Positions 46,235-57,240 of a stretch of 64,000 bases of DNA are shown piece after piece. Numbering within the stretch: the first letter of the stretch is position 1; each line of letters begins with the position of its first letter. Below the pieces are notes generated by a model. It saw only the letters and a program-made list of their open reading frames with translations. It did no database searches and had not been told where the DNA came from. The position numbers and the translations under genes were made by a program. The stretch covers positions 13,167,501-13,231,500 of the forward strand of contig JAPTOF010000017.1 in NCBI GenBank assembly GCA_028554755.1, in the 5' to 3' direction. Source of the DNA: Cordia subcordata. Its lineage: Eukaryota > Streptophyta > Magnoliopsida > Boraginales > Cordiaceae.

Positions 46235-46462
46235 AGCCCAAGACTAAACTTCAGGAGTTGGGCCAGATTGGGCTGATGAAGCTAGTCCAAGTTATGTTGG
46301 GCTTAGTGTTACTTCAAGTGGTTTGGTTTCAGCCCATGAAAAAGGTTGATTTGACCATCAACTTTCAAACACATATTCAGAAGGACCGTCCAACAAAGTC
46401 TAGGCGAGTTGGGCCCCATATGTCATTCGTCTTATGTCTAGCTTGAACTTTGAACCGGCCCA
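46235..46462 (-). promoter_or_regulatory. Cluster of TGGGC(C/T) site II boxes upstream of CWC15
   Basis: Seven TGGGCC/TGGGCT motifs, on either strand, occur within about 230 bp (46235, 46259, 46269, 46298, 46331, 46410 and 46457). They begin some 330 bp upstream of the CWC15 start codon. Site II boxes bind TCP-type factors and mark growth-linked housekeeping genes in plants. Regulation of CWC15 by them is inferred. Confidence 0.55.
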
Positions 46463-46480
46463 AATATGCGCAACAATTGA

Positions 46481-46828
46481 GAGTTTCTTTGGATTGACTT
46501 TTTTAGAGCATTTTTTTTTAATTTTGTTTTAAATTTATTTTTTTGAGACGTTAAAATAAATCTTACAACTTTTGATTATGACATATGATGGCCTTTTTTT
46601 CTCTTCTTTTTTTTTCATACATTATGTAGATTGTTTACTATCTACTTTTACAATGATCAAAATGACATATCTATATTGCGAATAATAACCAAAATGGGGC
46701 AAACAATTAGTTTATAATTAATGACCATTACACAATTAAAATTACAATGTTCTTTTCCTGATTTCCTCTAGATATAATTTTCCTCATTTAAACACGATTC
46801 TTCCTGGACTTGTTCGAATTGTTTCTTT

Positions 46829-46879
<51 letters not shown>

Positions 46880-47015
46880 AAGAATGTTATTTTATCTTTT
46901 GCAATAAATTTGAATTAACTTTCAAAAAAGATGTTAGCAATTTTAATTTCTAAAAGAACACTTTTAAAAAATTATACAAAAATCGCTTTATCAAAAGCCA
47001 ATCCAAAACGAACCA
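46481..47015. mobile_element. MITE, GGGCC-ended family (copy 6, enlarged)
   Basis: The left end GAGTTTCTTTGGATTGACT pairs with the right end AAGCCAATCCAAAACGAACC. The interior (535 bp, more than twice the other copies) includes an (AT)n run at about 46832-46877, which probably marks later expansion or insertion. Confidence 0.5.
46832..46877. repeat. (AT)n microsatellite
   Basis: About 23 uninterrupted AT units lie inside the enlarged MITE. Confidence 0.9.
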
Positions 47016-47039
47016 CATGTAGAGTAACAAAATCATGAC

Positions 47040-48780
47040 ATTTTCTTTCGATGCGAGACAAACCCAATTAGCAGAGCTTCACCACTAGACACCCGATCGT
47101 GTCCAACTCTACTAATTGATAAACCCTTGATGCAAGGACTGACCCCACAACCCAACATACCAGGTAAGTCGGGCAACTTAACTCAAAACAGAGAATAGAA
47201 ATCGAACCCAATTCTTAAATCACGTCTGACTTCAATTATTACCGTTAAGACATGCTAGGAGACAACAAGTCAACAAATTCATGGCTTTGTAGGCGTTGAT
47301 GCTGACTTATTGTATTTATTGTAGCCCAATTGTCGATAATGAAAATACTAGTAGTACATAGCATGTAATGGTTGTGTGATCAACATCTTTTGATGCTCAA
47401 TCATCGATGTTCATGCACCAACAAAAAAACCAAATTGATCAATAATGTGCTTTGGACATTTTACCGATTTGTTGAATCTCCAAGAGAGGACCAAGATGCA
47501 TTTCAAGCCATGGAAGCAGACCAACTTTCATTTTCTTTATTTTCATTTCTTAAGGTGCCAGATGATATGTCAAACCCATCAGTTTTTAAGTGGATTTGAA
47601 CTTAACATCCAACACCCCCCACACCATTTTGTCGTCGAAATTTAGTGTGATTCAAGACAATTCTTGAATACCTAATTTTTGGTGAACATCCAGCCTTATG
47701 AATGGTTAAATTTTACTATTAATTTTTGTTGTTACGAATGCTGAAAATTGATCGTTAGTATAATAGTTTAATCCTCGAGAGATCAAAGATAAGATTAGTT
47801 TACCACGCTACGTCAATCAGACGGCATACTTGGAATACAAATATTATATATTAGTCTAGCTTGTAACTTACAACCTCTCAATTTCACATTTACATATAGA
47901 AAATCTTATATAATTTATGATAACAAGATATTCTTGATTTTAATTTCTTTGAATGTAAGAGAAACTCAATTGACAGAACCCTACAATTGAACGTCTAGCA
48001 AAGCCCCACCACTACAAATTTGGCGAAACTGGGCCACCAATTAATAAATCTTAAGACTATTGCACCAGATAATACAAGACATTTAATCTGATAGTAGCGG
48101 ACACAACTTAAACCCACAAACGGATTGTATTGTTCATTCGCCTTTACCATCGAGCAGAATTCACCCTTGACTAGGGAAGGGGGGAAGAGAATTCACCCTT
48201 GACTAAAATTAGTCGTGACATAAGAAACCGACTTCATATCTATTTTGTGGCCCAGTGGATAACATAATGTGAATGGGATATCATTGGGTTTCCGTAATAG
48301 ACTGACTTTTAATTTGATCATTTCATATATAATCTCTTAAGAAAGCACATAATTATGCAAAGAAAGTATACCACGTGCCGTGCAGACAAAGTGTCAAGAT
48401 CTAGTATTAGACAACCGAAAATCCTAATTACGTGGAACAATATTAACTTGACAAGTTTCAAGATTACACCTTAAATGCATTTGTTAATTTTAATTAATTA
48501 ATTTTATTAGATGCTTATGGACTAAGAAAAGGAATTTTTGATGGTCAAAAATTGGAAATTTTCATAACTGATCTTTCTAAAACTTTTCTTATACAAAAGA
48601 AATTAAATTGATGGAGCCCACAATCAATTGATAAACTTTGAATGAAAGGACCGACATATATATATATATATACCTCACGATCAAGCCAATAAGTAAGTTA
48701 AGACACTTAATCTAAAACGGGGTACAGGAATCAAAATTAATTTCTAAGCCAAGTTCAATTTTAACTCTCATTATTGAGAT
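47040..48780 (-). repeat. Three diverged copies of a SINE-like repeat
   Basis: Similar segments recur at about 47040-47260, 47930-48140 and 48590-48780 in one orientation. On the minus strand copy 1 has GGGTTCGATTTCT, close to a tRNA B box, preceded about 40 bp earlier by a GTCTTAACGG block. Shared blocks include AAGGACTGAC / AAGGACCGAC, TTGATAAAC and AATTGAGTTTCTC / AATTTAATTTCTT. Divergence is high. Assignment as tRNA-derived SINEs is tentative. Confidence 0.4.
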
Positions 48781-50437
48781 TATTTGAGGGGACTAAATCT
48801 TTTAACTGTTTAGAGTCAAATAATCATTTTATTTTTCATGCATGGCAATAAAGCAGTCAGCTAGGCCAGAACAAACCGTTGAAAGCGGCTGACCATAGAT
48901 TTGTCACCACCTGGGTGATACTAGAGAAGCATGGCCCTTGATCGTCTTAAAGGGACCATTGCGTTACAACATGACACAATTGCCGGTTGGATTAGGTGGC
49001 CGACCGCTAATTGCTTCTACCACAGTACCCGCCACATTTCAAAATTGTTTTATCGCAAAAAATCATATATCTAATTTAACAGGATTATTTTAGTGGTGGA
49101 GCGTTCCCTTTGTAAAGAAAAAAATAAAAAAAATTATTCCCGCCGGTCTAGGTTAGCCCGAGAATTAATATAGAATTTTTTCTGATTAATTCAGACCATT
49201 TTTTCTCCTAAGGAAGCAACGCCAATTTAAATATATTTATTTGAGACTATTGCTCTCATCTTTTCACCAAATAACTTCTTGAAAGGTCTAGAAGTTCTTC
49301 AATTATGTGGTTTCCTAACCCATGATTGGTCAACCAATCCAAGCATTTATTAGCTTATTTATGAACGTGACGAACTTTGAATCCCGATTTTGTTTCCAAC
49401 ATCTTTCTTCATTCATCCACGCATGATTGGGCCTAGGCTTGCCCAAATTTATGCGCATCACCCTGGAGCTAGTGAGTTAGAACTTTAGAATCTGTTCAGA
49501 CTTCAAGGTTAGAAATTTTTATATTTTCACCCCTTTTTGGTTCTTGGAGTAATGAGTCTTGAGATTTGACAAGTACCGTGATAATGTTTGGTTACAAAAG
49601 AAAGGAAAAAGTGAAAAATCAGAAACGTAGCTATCAAACTATCAGTTGATGTGTTTCCTACGTACGTATCTGAGTGAGATGAGATGAACTCAACGTTAAC
49701 ATCAACAAACTAAAAAAAAAATATCTTTTCTTATAATCCAAATCGAAAATTATTCTCAATTTCTAGAGGTGAGGTGCATTTCAAGAGGCAATATAGCTTT
49801 TCAGGGGGTTTGCTTGATAAATAAACAAGGCTAGCGAAAGAGGACGTTAGGCCAACGGTTATAGTTATCTTTCTGATCATACACTTGGAACAAAAGCAAA
49901 GAAGCTGTTGGATTCTTGGTCACCATCTGACAAATCCAAACTTAGAAAATTTTTGTGATAGTTGGTTCAACTCCATCACCTTCTGTTGTTGTTGTTGCTC
50001 AATCCCTTTTAATTTGCAGCTCAATATTTTCTTTGCTTCATTCAATTCTTTTCTTGGTGATCCATCACCATAGCTGCCCCCTTAAAGCTTCCTTTCTTTT
50101 GTATAAGCAACTTATTCTCCAACTTATTGGTAATAGGTCAATACCCTTGTTTATACAATCTCAAGTTGTAGCCTGGTGCATGAAAATCACGTATGCGTGC
50201 AGATGCTGCAGGAAATTCAAAAAATTTGTATTGAAATTTTTGACTTTCTGAGGATAATGAAGCTATCATAAGGTGATCACTAGTTCAATACCCTTGTTTA
50301 TACAATCTCAAGCTGTAGCCTAGTGCACGAAATTCACGCTATACGTGGAGATGCTGCAGGAAATTCGAAAAATTTGTACTGAATTTTCTGTGTTGCAGCC
50401 ATAATTTGAATTTGGAAGCAACCATACCATCATCAGC
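48781..50437. other. Spacer and upstream region of the RING gene
   Basis: No coding exon was recognised. The right end holds the promoter/leader of the RING-H2 gene and a pair of about 105-bp direct repeats (50138-50243 and 50285-50391). Confidence 0.45.
50138..50391. repeat. Pair of ~105-bp direct repeats upstream of the RING gene
   Basis: TCAATACCCTTGTTTATACA, ATCTCAAG(T/C)TGTAGCCT, GATGCTGCAGGAAATTC and AAAAATTTGTA occur in the same order in both copies, offset by 147 bp. The second copy ends about 50 bp before the likely start codon, so the repeats lie in the leader or proximal promoter. Confidence 0.8.
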
Positions 50438-52615
50438 ATGAGTTGCAGATACTTCTTTAGGCCAGATTCGTTGTGTACCTCGAGCATGGCGGTTTCTATT
50501 TCTTCAATTTCTCCAGCCGGGGAAGAAAGAACGGCTATGAGCGCGCGAAACAGGTCCTCTCGTGTGCCCCCTTCTTCATTCTTGATAAGACTAGCCATGA
50601 GGGTATCAAGATCAAGGTGCTTCAGCTTCCTGAGAAGAGTGTTCCACTACCAGAATGGATCAAGATCAGAGCTCGGGTCGAATCCATTCAATTCAGGGGC
50701 TTGGATTATGATGGAATGTACAGTTCTAGCTCTCCAGCTAGTAATCATACTTTATTCACTTTCTGTTTCGAAAGTGGAAAGACCAGTTTGGCTTATGAGA
50801 ATATGGCTTACTGGATATGCTTTTGGCTGTGTTGTTAGCCTAATGCTTCTGTACTGGCGCTACCAGCTGTTTTACGCGTCCCAGGGAGATGAAATTAGCC
50901 TCTCTGACATTGAACAGCAGAGAAGCCATGAAGAACCTAGGTAAGCAATCATCTTAACAATCCTGCTGATAATTTTTTTTTCAGGCACGCGTTTTCCATA
51001 CTATAATATGCTGCTTAGTGTTAATCTTAACTTAGACTTTCTTAAGTGTTAATCTTAATTTATCCTGCGTGGTTTGTGCAGAACAGCAGGACTACTGCCC
51101 TGCTAGAGTGCTAATTGTTGAAGTGTTTTTCTGATAAGAACTCTTTAGAAGTAGTGACCAAAGCATGATTTAGAGGGAAAATGACACTTAAATTTGTGGC
51201 ATGTAATGATGGAAACAAACCATAATATTAATAATTTCAGAAGTTAAAAGTAAAAGCTACAGTTCAAGATCGTATACCTGCTTCATGACTAACTCATATC
51301 CACTAATGAAGATAGAGTACGACTTATTACCATATAGATGCTTATAAGCTCTTTCTTGAAAACTGAAAATTGAATACTCAAATTTGACCCTTGAATTTTA
51401 AGGTTCTGAAAACAGTAAGTCAATGAATTTCATGCCCACAGAAATAACTGAATGATCTGTGAATTCACCAGCTAAATTTGTTTATGGTTTGGTAATCAGA
51501 GGAAGCTGAAGCCTGAAAGATGCTTAGTTTATAAGGTTTGTCATTGTGTTCAGTGTCATTTAATATGTATAAAATATATGATTATCATGGAGTACACAAA
51601 GCAATAACAAAGAAAAGACTGCAAATGACAAAAGAAAAACACTACTGATTGTGTTCAGCCAGTCATTTAACAATAAGTAAACCTTCTTCAACAGAAAATA
51701 TTGGCTGCGTTTTTAGCGAAACTTAATTCCATCAGAGATTATGTTTTTCATTTCCAAACAGGGTTGATCAATTACACTTGATTGATTCAGTTTTGGGCCT
51801 TTCATTTGGAACCTATATGTAGTCCAAAGTTGACATATTGGAGACATTATTTTGCTGGATACTCATTTTTCTTCTACTTATCTGATACTATCATGAGCAG
51901 AAGCTTGCATTGTTTCAACAAATGCCGCACTTCAACTGAGCTCTTCTTTGCAATATGGTTTGTAGTGGGAAATGTGTGGGTGTTTGACTCGCGCCTTGGA
52001 TCATTCTACCATGACCCTAAGATTCACACACTCTGCACCATTCTTCTAGTCTGGAATGCTATCAGCTACTCCTTCCCATTTATTCTCTTCTTGTTGCTAT
52101 GTTGCTGCGTGCCGGCACTTAGCAGCCTTCTCGGATACAATATGAACATGGGATCCACCGATCGCGGGGCTTTAGAAGAACAACTTTCCAGTCTACCTAC
52201 CTGGAGATACAAGGAAATTGGCAACAATGTTCAGCCTGGAAACTCAGCCCTGGACAACGAAAATCCAGTACGTTTTCGTTCTGTTCATTCCTATCAATCT
52301 TCAAGAAACCATTTCTAATGTTTTGTTTGTTATATGCTAATCTAAAATATTTAATCTGGAAAGCATATAAAATTATACGTTCTTCAGATTTAAGATTTCA
52401 GATAAGCATATAACAAATAGAGCGTAAATCTTTCAGGACTAGATTTGATCATTGTTTTTTCTCACCAGGAATGCTGCATTTGTTTAGCCAAGTATAGTGA
52501 CAAGGAAGAGATCAGGCAATTGCCTTGTTCTCATGTCTTTCATCTGAAGTGCGTCGACCAATGGCTCCGAATCACCTCTTGCTGCCCTCTCTGTAAGCAG
52601 CCATTGGAGAAGTGA
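50438..52615 (+). CDS. Four-TM RING-H2 E3 ubiquitin ligase (At4g11680-like)
   Basis: Membrane-anchored E3 ligase; the target is unknown. Three exons (50438-50940, 51901-52267, 52469-52615) give 338 aa in phase. The N-terminus starts MSCRYFFRPDSLC; the ATG at 50486 is a possible alternative. The membrane part has helices around CTVLALQLVIILYSLSV, IWLTGYAFGCVVSLMLLYW, LFFAIWFVVGNVWVFDS and SFPFILFLLLCCCVPALSSL. LPTWRYKEI follows, then a C-terminal RING-H2. The RING-H2 has CCICLAKYSDKEEIRQLPCS, HVFHLKCVDQWL and CCPLCKQPLEK, giving the order C-x2-C, C-x-H-x2-H-x2-C, C-x2-C, all ligands present. The architecture and the NKCRTS/GYNMNMGS blocks match the plant At4g11680/At1g12760 group. Intron 2 holds a hairpin MITE. 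Confidence 0.88.
52319..52424. mobile_element. Hairpin Tourist-like MITE in RING gene intron 2
   Basis: It starts TGTTTTGTTTGTTATATGC and ends AGATAAGCATATAACAAAT followed by AGAGCG. TAA flanks both ends (52316-52318 and 52425-52427). The right half is nearly identical to the MITE at 24536-24616, so the two belong to one family. Confidence 0.65.
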
Positions 52616-52930
52616 AAAAGGGAAGAAATCATGACCATAAATGCTGTTCATATGCATTTGTTTTTTGCTTCACTTAGATTTTTTTAGTGGGAGTGAGATG
52701 ATTCACAATTTCATGTGAATCACACTGGTTTCTGAGAGTATAGAGTATTTCGTCTATTGTATTGGAGCTCAGCTGTGTTCGGGACTAGGCTGAGGGATCC
52801 ATCAATATTAGAGAAGTTAAACAAAAAGTCACAGGATCTGCTTATAAGTTAGGTAGGGTCAAGTTAAGCATACTTCTTCGACATACTTGTACGGGTTCTC
52901 TTCATTGTTTTACCATACTAAAAAGCATGT

Positions 52931-53090
52931 GGCCATACTTTTGTCAAGATTTCATAAAGCATTTCCCATTTGAGTATGTAGTCATACTTTTGTCAAAATT
53001 TCATAATGCATTTCCCATTGGAGCCTTGAGGTATATATTACTTTTGTCAAGATTTCATAAAGCATTTCCCATTTGAGCCTTGAGGTATAT
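52931..53090. repeat. Imperfect ~50-bp tandem triplication
   Basis: ACTTTTGTCAAGATTTCATA followed by AAGCATTTCCCATT(T/G)GAG occurs three times (starting at about 52937, 52986 and 53040). It lies just beyond the RING gene, in or near its 3'UTR. Confidence 0.85.
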
Positions 53091-55039
53091 ACATATATAA
53101 ATATATATATATGAGAAGTATAACGACTCTAGCTAATTGCTGACCTATCACTACATTAAGCGAAATCAACTTGACCGAAATAATTGAGCCTGATGACTGT
53201 AGTAGTGAACCCAAGTTATTATAAAGTGTACACAAATCTCACAAAGAAACGATATAGGAGGACGTTACAAGAAGAAATTGCCTAGATTCATATGCTTAGT
53301 GTTTTGCGTCTCTTCTCTTTCTAGTAATGGAAGTTACTTGCGAAATTGTTGGATAATAGGTCATAATGTTATTAGAATTGGTAGTCTAGTGCGTACAATT
53401 CTCACTATATATAGGTTCAAGAAAAAGTTAATTTCTCAAAAACAATCACTCATATAACATCATAGTAGCGTTGTGTCTGAGGTGAATTCAGAACTTCAAC
53501 AATAGGCTTCCGAGTTCTGATACATTGAAATATTGAATACTTCTTGTATTGGTCTAGATCTACAAAATGGTCTAGTAACGGACATTTGGGCCTTGGGCCG
53601 ATCCTCGAGAACAATACATGTTGGTATTCGCCCAGACTCCCAAAAAGCCCAAGACCGGACCTCGTGGATCAGAGGCGAATCCCACGGGTCAACCCGCATG
53701 ATTCTTTGAAGATAATACAGCTCCTTGATCTAACAAAAAGTTGTAAAATATCCCCTCTCAAAGGAGAAGAAAGGACACAAGAAAATCCCAGTTCTTTGAA
53801 AGATAAGTAGAGTCTCACTTTCTCACCCAAGAATAACAAAGAAACAAGTTATAATTTCAGGTTATTTGATACAGTGCAACGAATAAAACTTCTAAGAGCA
53901 AATTGCATTTCACCTCTATGTTTTAAAGCTCAGAAATATTCCCCTAGTGCGATAAAGAATCTTAACAAAATCCTAGTTTTTGGGGTGATTGTGTAATATT
54001 GTTTATAGTGTAAAAAGATATTAGCAATATTCTTTATAGCATAAGAGAATATCAGCGAGTTTTGTACAAAACAGAATGGCATAAAATAACTTGGTAAGTA
54101 TTTATAAAAGAGATTTTTGCCTAGAGTCAAATGTTTATCGTCTTTTTTTTTGTTTTATTGGTCAGTAAGTATTTAAGTCACTCAAAATCTTCTTTTGTGC
54201 AAGGATGGAAAACTAGATGGAGGTTGAAAAATCAGTATTGGAAGTTTAGCTAGAATGCCCGCCTGCAGTATCTGTTTTTCATTTATGGTTTCTTCCCTAT
54301 GTGCAACAGTCTAGAAGTACCATGGACTCAGTTTCGATTTGTTATTTTTAAAAGCGTTTTTCTCTAAAATCCGGTCACGAGCCGCAACCGGCATATAACC
54401 CCTTCTTTAATGCTTCTAAACCTTCCAGCAAGGTTGGAGGTGTTTAATAATATGCTGCTAACTACTGCAAATTTAAAACAGCAGCCGAGCAGCATCCTTC
54501 TTTTGACTTAATCGTCAGAAGCCGCCAACCCCTTCTTTAATTCTTCTAAACCCTCATTTAAGCCTGCAATCTAACCAACTTATATGACAAGAAAACCTAA
54601 GATACATTGAACAAGTTGCACTAGCTAACTTGCAAAATTCAACAAAATGTGAAGTCACACTCAAGCTTCCGGGACTTTTTCTAGGCAAAAAGTATGCCCT
54701 ATTCATAAAATTAGAATTTAAGATATTTTATCAATGAATATTAATTTTGAAAAATATTTTATAAGATTAGTGAAAATTAGCCATGTTATGAGGCATTTTG
54801 AAATACTTTATGAAATTAGTGAAATAATTTTAAATCTGAAAAACATATTATTTATATACTTTTTAGAGTTAAGATTTCAAATAAGTATATAACAAACACG
54901 ATACAAGTATAGATCGGTCCACGCTAAGTAAGTCAAAGCGGAAGCTTTCTTATATATCGTTCTAATCCCATTTGCACCATTTAAGAAGCATTAACTAAAA
55001 ATCCAGTTTTCAACGCCATTACCAAATTCAAAACCTCTT

Positions 55040-55799
55040 GGGGGGCTTTTGGTTGACGGAATCATGAAAAATTCCTAGAAAAGTGAATTCAGGAATGTGA
55101 TATTCTGACGTTTGGTTCACAGAATGAAAAATGATTCCCATGCATGTTACATTCCTGAGAATGCAATATTCCTATGATTTGTTCAATTTCTATTCCCACG
55201 CAAAGGCATGGAAATCCAACATTCTTGAGTTATGGGAATGTGTAAAGTAATTAAAAAGATTAAAAAAAACGGTATTTAAGACCCTCTAATTATGATAAAT
55301 ATTAACAATATTAAAAAATAATTAGTAAATAATAACAGGCTTTTTATCTTAAAACACGATAAGCACCCCACGGTTTGGGGCGAAGACGAGAATGGCAAAA
55401 TTGTTGATAAAAATAAAAATAATTAATTTAAAAATAATAATTAAAAATAAAAATATTTAAAAATTAATGAAAATAAAAAATAATTAATTAAGATAAAATA
55501 AAATTAATAATTAATAATTTAAAATTATCAAATAATTAAAAATAAAAATTAATAATTAAATTAAAATTAATAATTTAAAAACGAATTTAAATAATTAAAA
55601 TTAAAAATAAATTGATTGATTAAAAATAATTCATCAATAAAATAATAATTGAAAATAATAATTAATAAATTAATTAATTTGTTTATTATTTAATTATTTG
55701 AAAAAGTAAACTAAATTAAAAAATAATATTTAATTAAATAATAATAATTAATTAATTAAATTAATTTATAGTTCATTAAAAATTAAAAGCAAGAAATAA

Positions 55800-55859
<60 letters not shown>

Positions 55860-56011
55860 GGGACATTTTTGTAAAATAGTTCAAAATTTTCAGCAATATC
55901 AATTTTTAAACAAATATGTTAAGTTAACATTTCTGGGAGTATTTTTGATATACTAAACAGTTTTTAAATAATTTTTGGAAATGATTTTTCATTTTCCGAA
56001 CCCAACGCCCC
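55040..56011. mobile_element. Inverted-repeat element with AT-rich core
   Basis: The left end GGGGGGCTTTTGGTTGACGG and ATGAAAAATTCC pair with the inverted right end TTTTCATTTTCCGAACCCAA followed by CGCCCC. The core is extremely AT-rich and includes the (TAA)n array at 55801-55857. It is probably a non-autonomous DNA element expanded by low-complexity growth. Confidence 0.5.
55801..55857. repeat. (TAA)n microsatellite
   Basis: About 19 consecutive AAT/TAA units occur within the AT-rich core of the preceding element. Confidence 0.9.
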
Positions 56012-56317
56012 ATTACTTGCTTTTAGAGTTGACTTTCAGTAAATAAAATATGAAAAAAAAAGAGGCTTATGGCCTTGGAAGGTCAGAAAACAACCCAAAA
56101 GGCGTTGAAAATAAATAATTTTTTATAGAGGTTTAATGTGAAAAAGGCTTATGTGAAGATAGCAATAATGCTTTCTTATCTTCCAAATGTGGTTAATTAA
56201 TTAATTTGCTACCGCTTCACAACTTAAAGCAAATTCTTCAATGTCACTAAAGAAATTAATAGACTTCCTTCACTTGGTCAAACCAAAACCCAGATGGGGA
56301 TAAATTCGAAAGTTTAA

Positions 56318-56543
56318 GGGCCTATTTGGATTAATCTTTTTAAAAAAGAAAAAAAAAATCTCAAAAGAAGTACGTTTTTATAATAATTATTTAGTTTGAC
56401 TTTTAAAATACTGAAATTATGTAAAAGAGTCCATATATAGTTTTTTTTTTTCAGAAGCCAGAACTTTTAGCTTTTTAAAAAAATATTTTTTTCAAAAATT
56501 GTCGAAAAAAATATTCTTTAAAAAAACCAATTTAAACGAGCCT
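56318..56543. mobile_element. MITE, GGGCC-ended family (copy 7)
   Basis: It starts GGGCCTATTTGGATTAATC and ends ACCAATTTAAACGAGCCT, flanked by TAA on the left and TAG on the right. It has a typical AAAAAGCAC-like, A/T-rich interior. Confidence 0.6.
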
Positions 56544-56993
56544 TAGGTAGAGTAATTAATTAATAACTCTTTATAACTTAGCTAGATTCTCAATTAAAAT
56601 ATGTCATTGAAATTTAGAACGAATCTAATACAATTAATAAGAACTTGTATTGATACCAACAAAATTTACACCAAACAACAGAACTTTTTTTTTTTGGTCA
56701 AGACCGAACAACAAAACCCACGCCCCAGCTTTAAATCAAAAGTCAACTATGATGCCCATCTTTTCATCAAAAGACTAAGTTAATCTTCCATTTCCTGCAA
56801 TGAGTCTTTCGTTATCCAAAAAAATTAAAGAGAACCGACCTAATGGGGAACAGTCAAATTTTACTACTTGTGCTACTTGTGAAGCCTTTTGGGCCCATGA
56901 CTAATTTCCGTTATCCTTTTCATTGTTTTGGTCAAATAAATATTTCATTCCAAAATAAAGAAACCCGATACTAATACAACTCGATACATGAAT

Positions 56994-57240
56994 AATAGCT
57001 TAAGTGGTTAAAACTACTACACTAAAAATATTAACCTGAGGTCAAATCTCGTGGGGGGATGAAAGTTGAGTTGGGGGTGGCCGATACAATGTTTAACTAA
57101 TGCCACAAAAGTCCAAATTAAAAATGAGAAGTTTTACAAGGAGAGGGCTACATTAAAAACCTAATTAACAAGTAAGCAGTTCTTAAACCGAGATTTGACT
57201 GTCCCATCACAAGCCTAATTGACTGTTCACGAATGCATTC
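56994..57240 (+). repeat. Candidate tRNA-derived SINE
   Basis: ATAGCTTAAGTGGTTA (56995-57010) resembles a tRNA A box. GAGGTCAAATCTC (57038-57050) resembles a B box about 43 bp downstream, the spacing found in tRNA genes. It does not fold as an intact tRNA, so a SINE head is more likely. The 3' limit is uncertain. Confidence 0.45.

Noticed and set aside
48158..48210. Repeated GAATTCACCCTTGACTA resembling a cloning-vector junction
   Set aside because: It differs from the common vector sequence and lies within ordinary plant repeat DNA. It is most simply a short local duplication.
53544..53810. 88-codon plus-strand frame in a GC-richer patch
   Set aside because: There is no recognisable domain and no splice context. 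The region looks like decayed LTR or other repeat DNA, and neither ends nor polyprotein could be found to support a named element.
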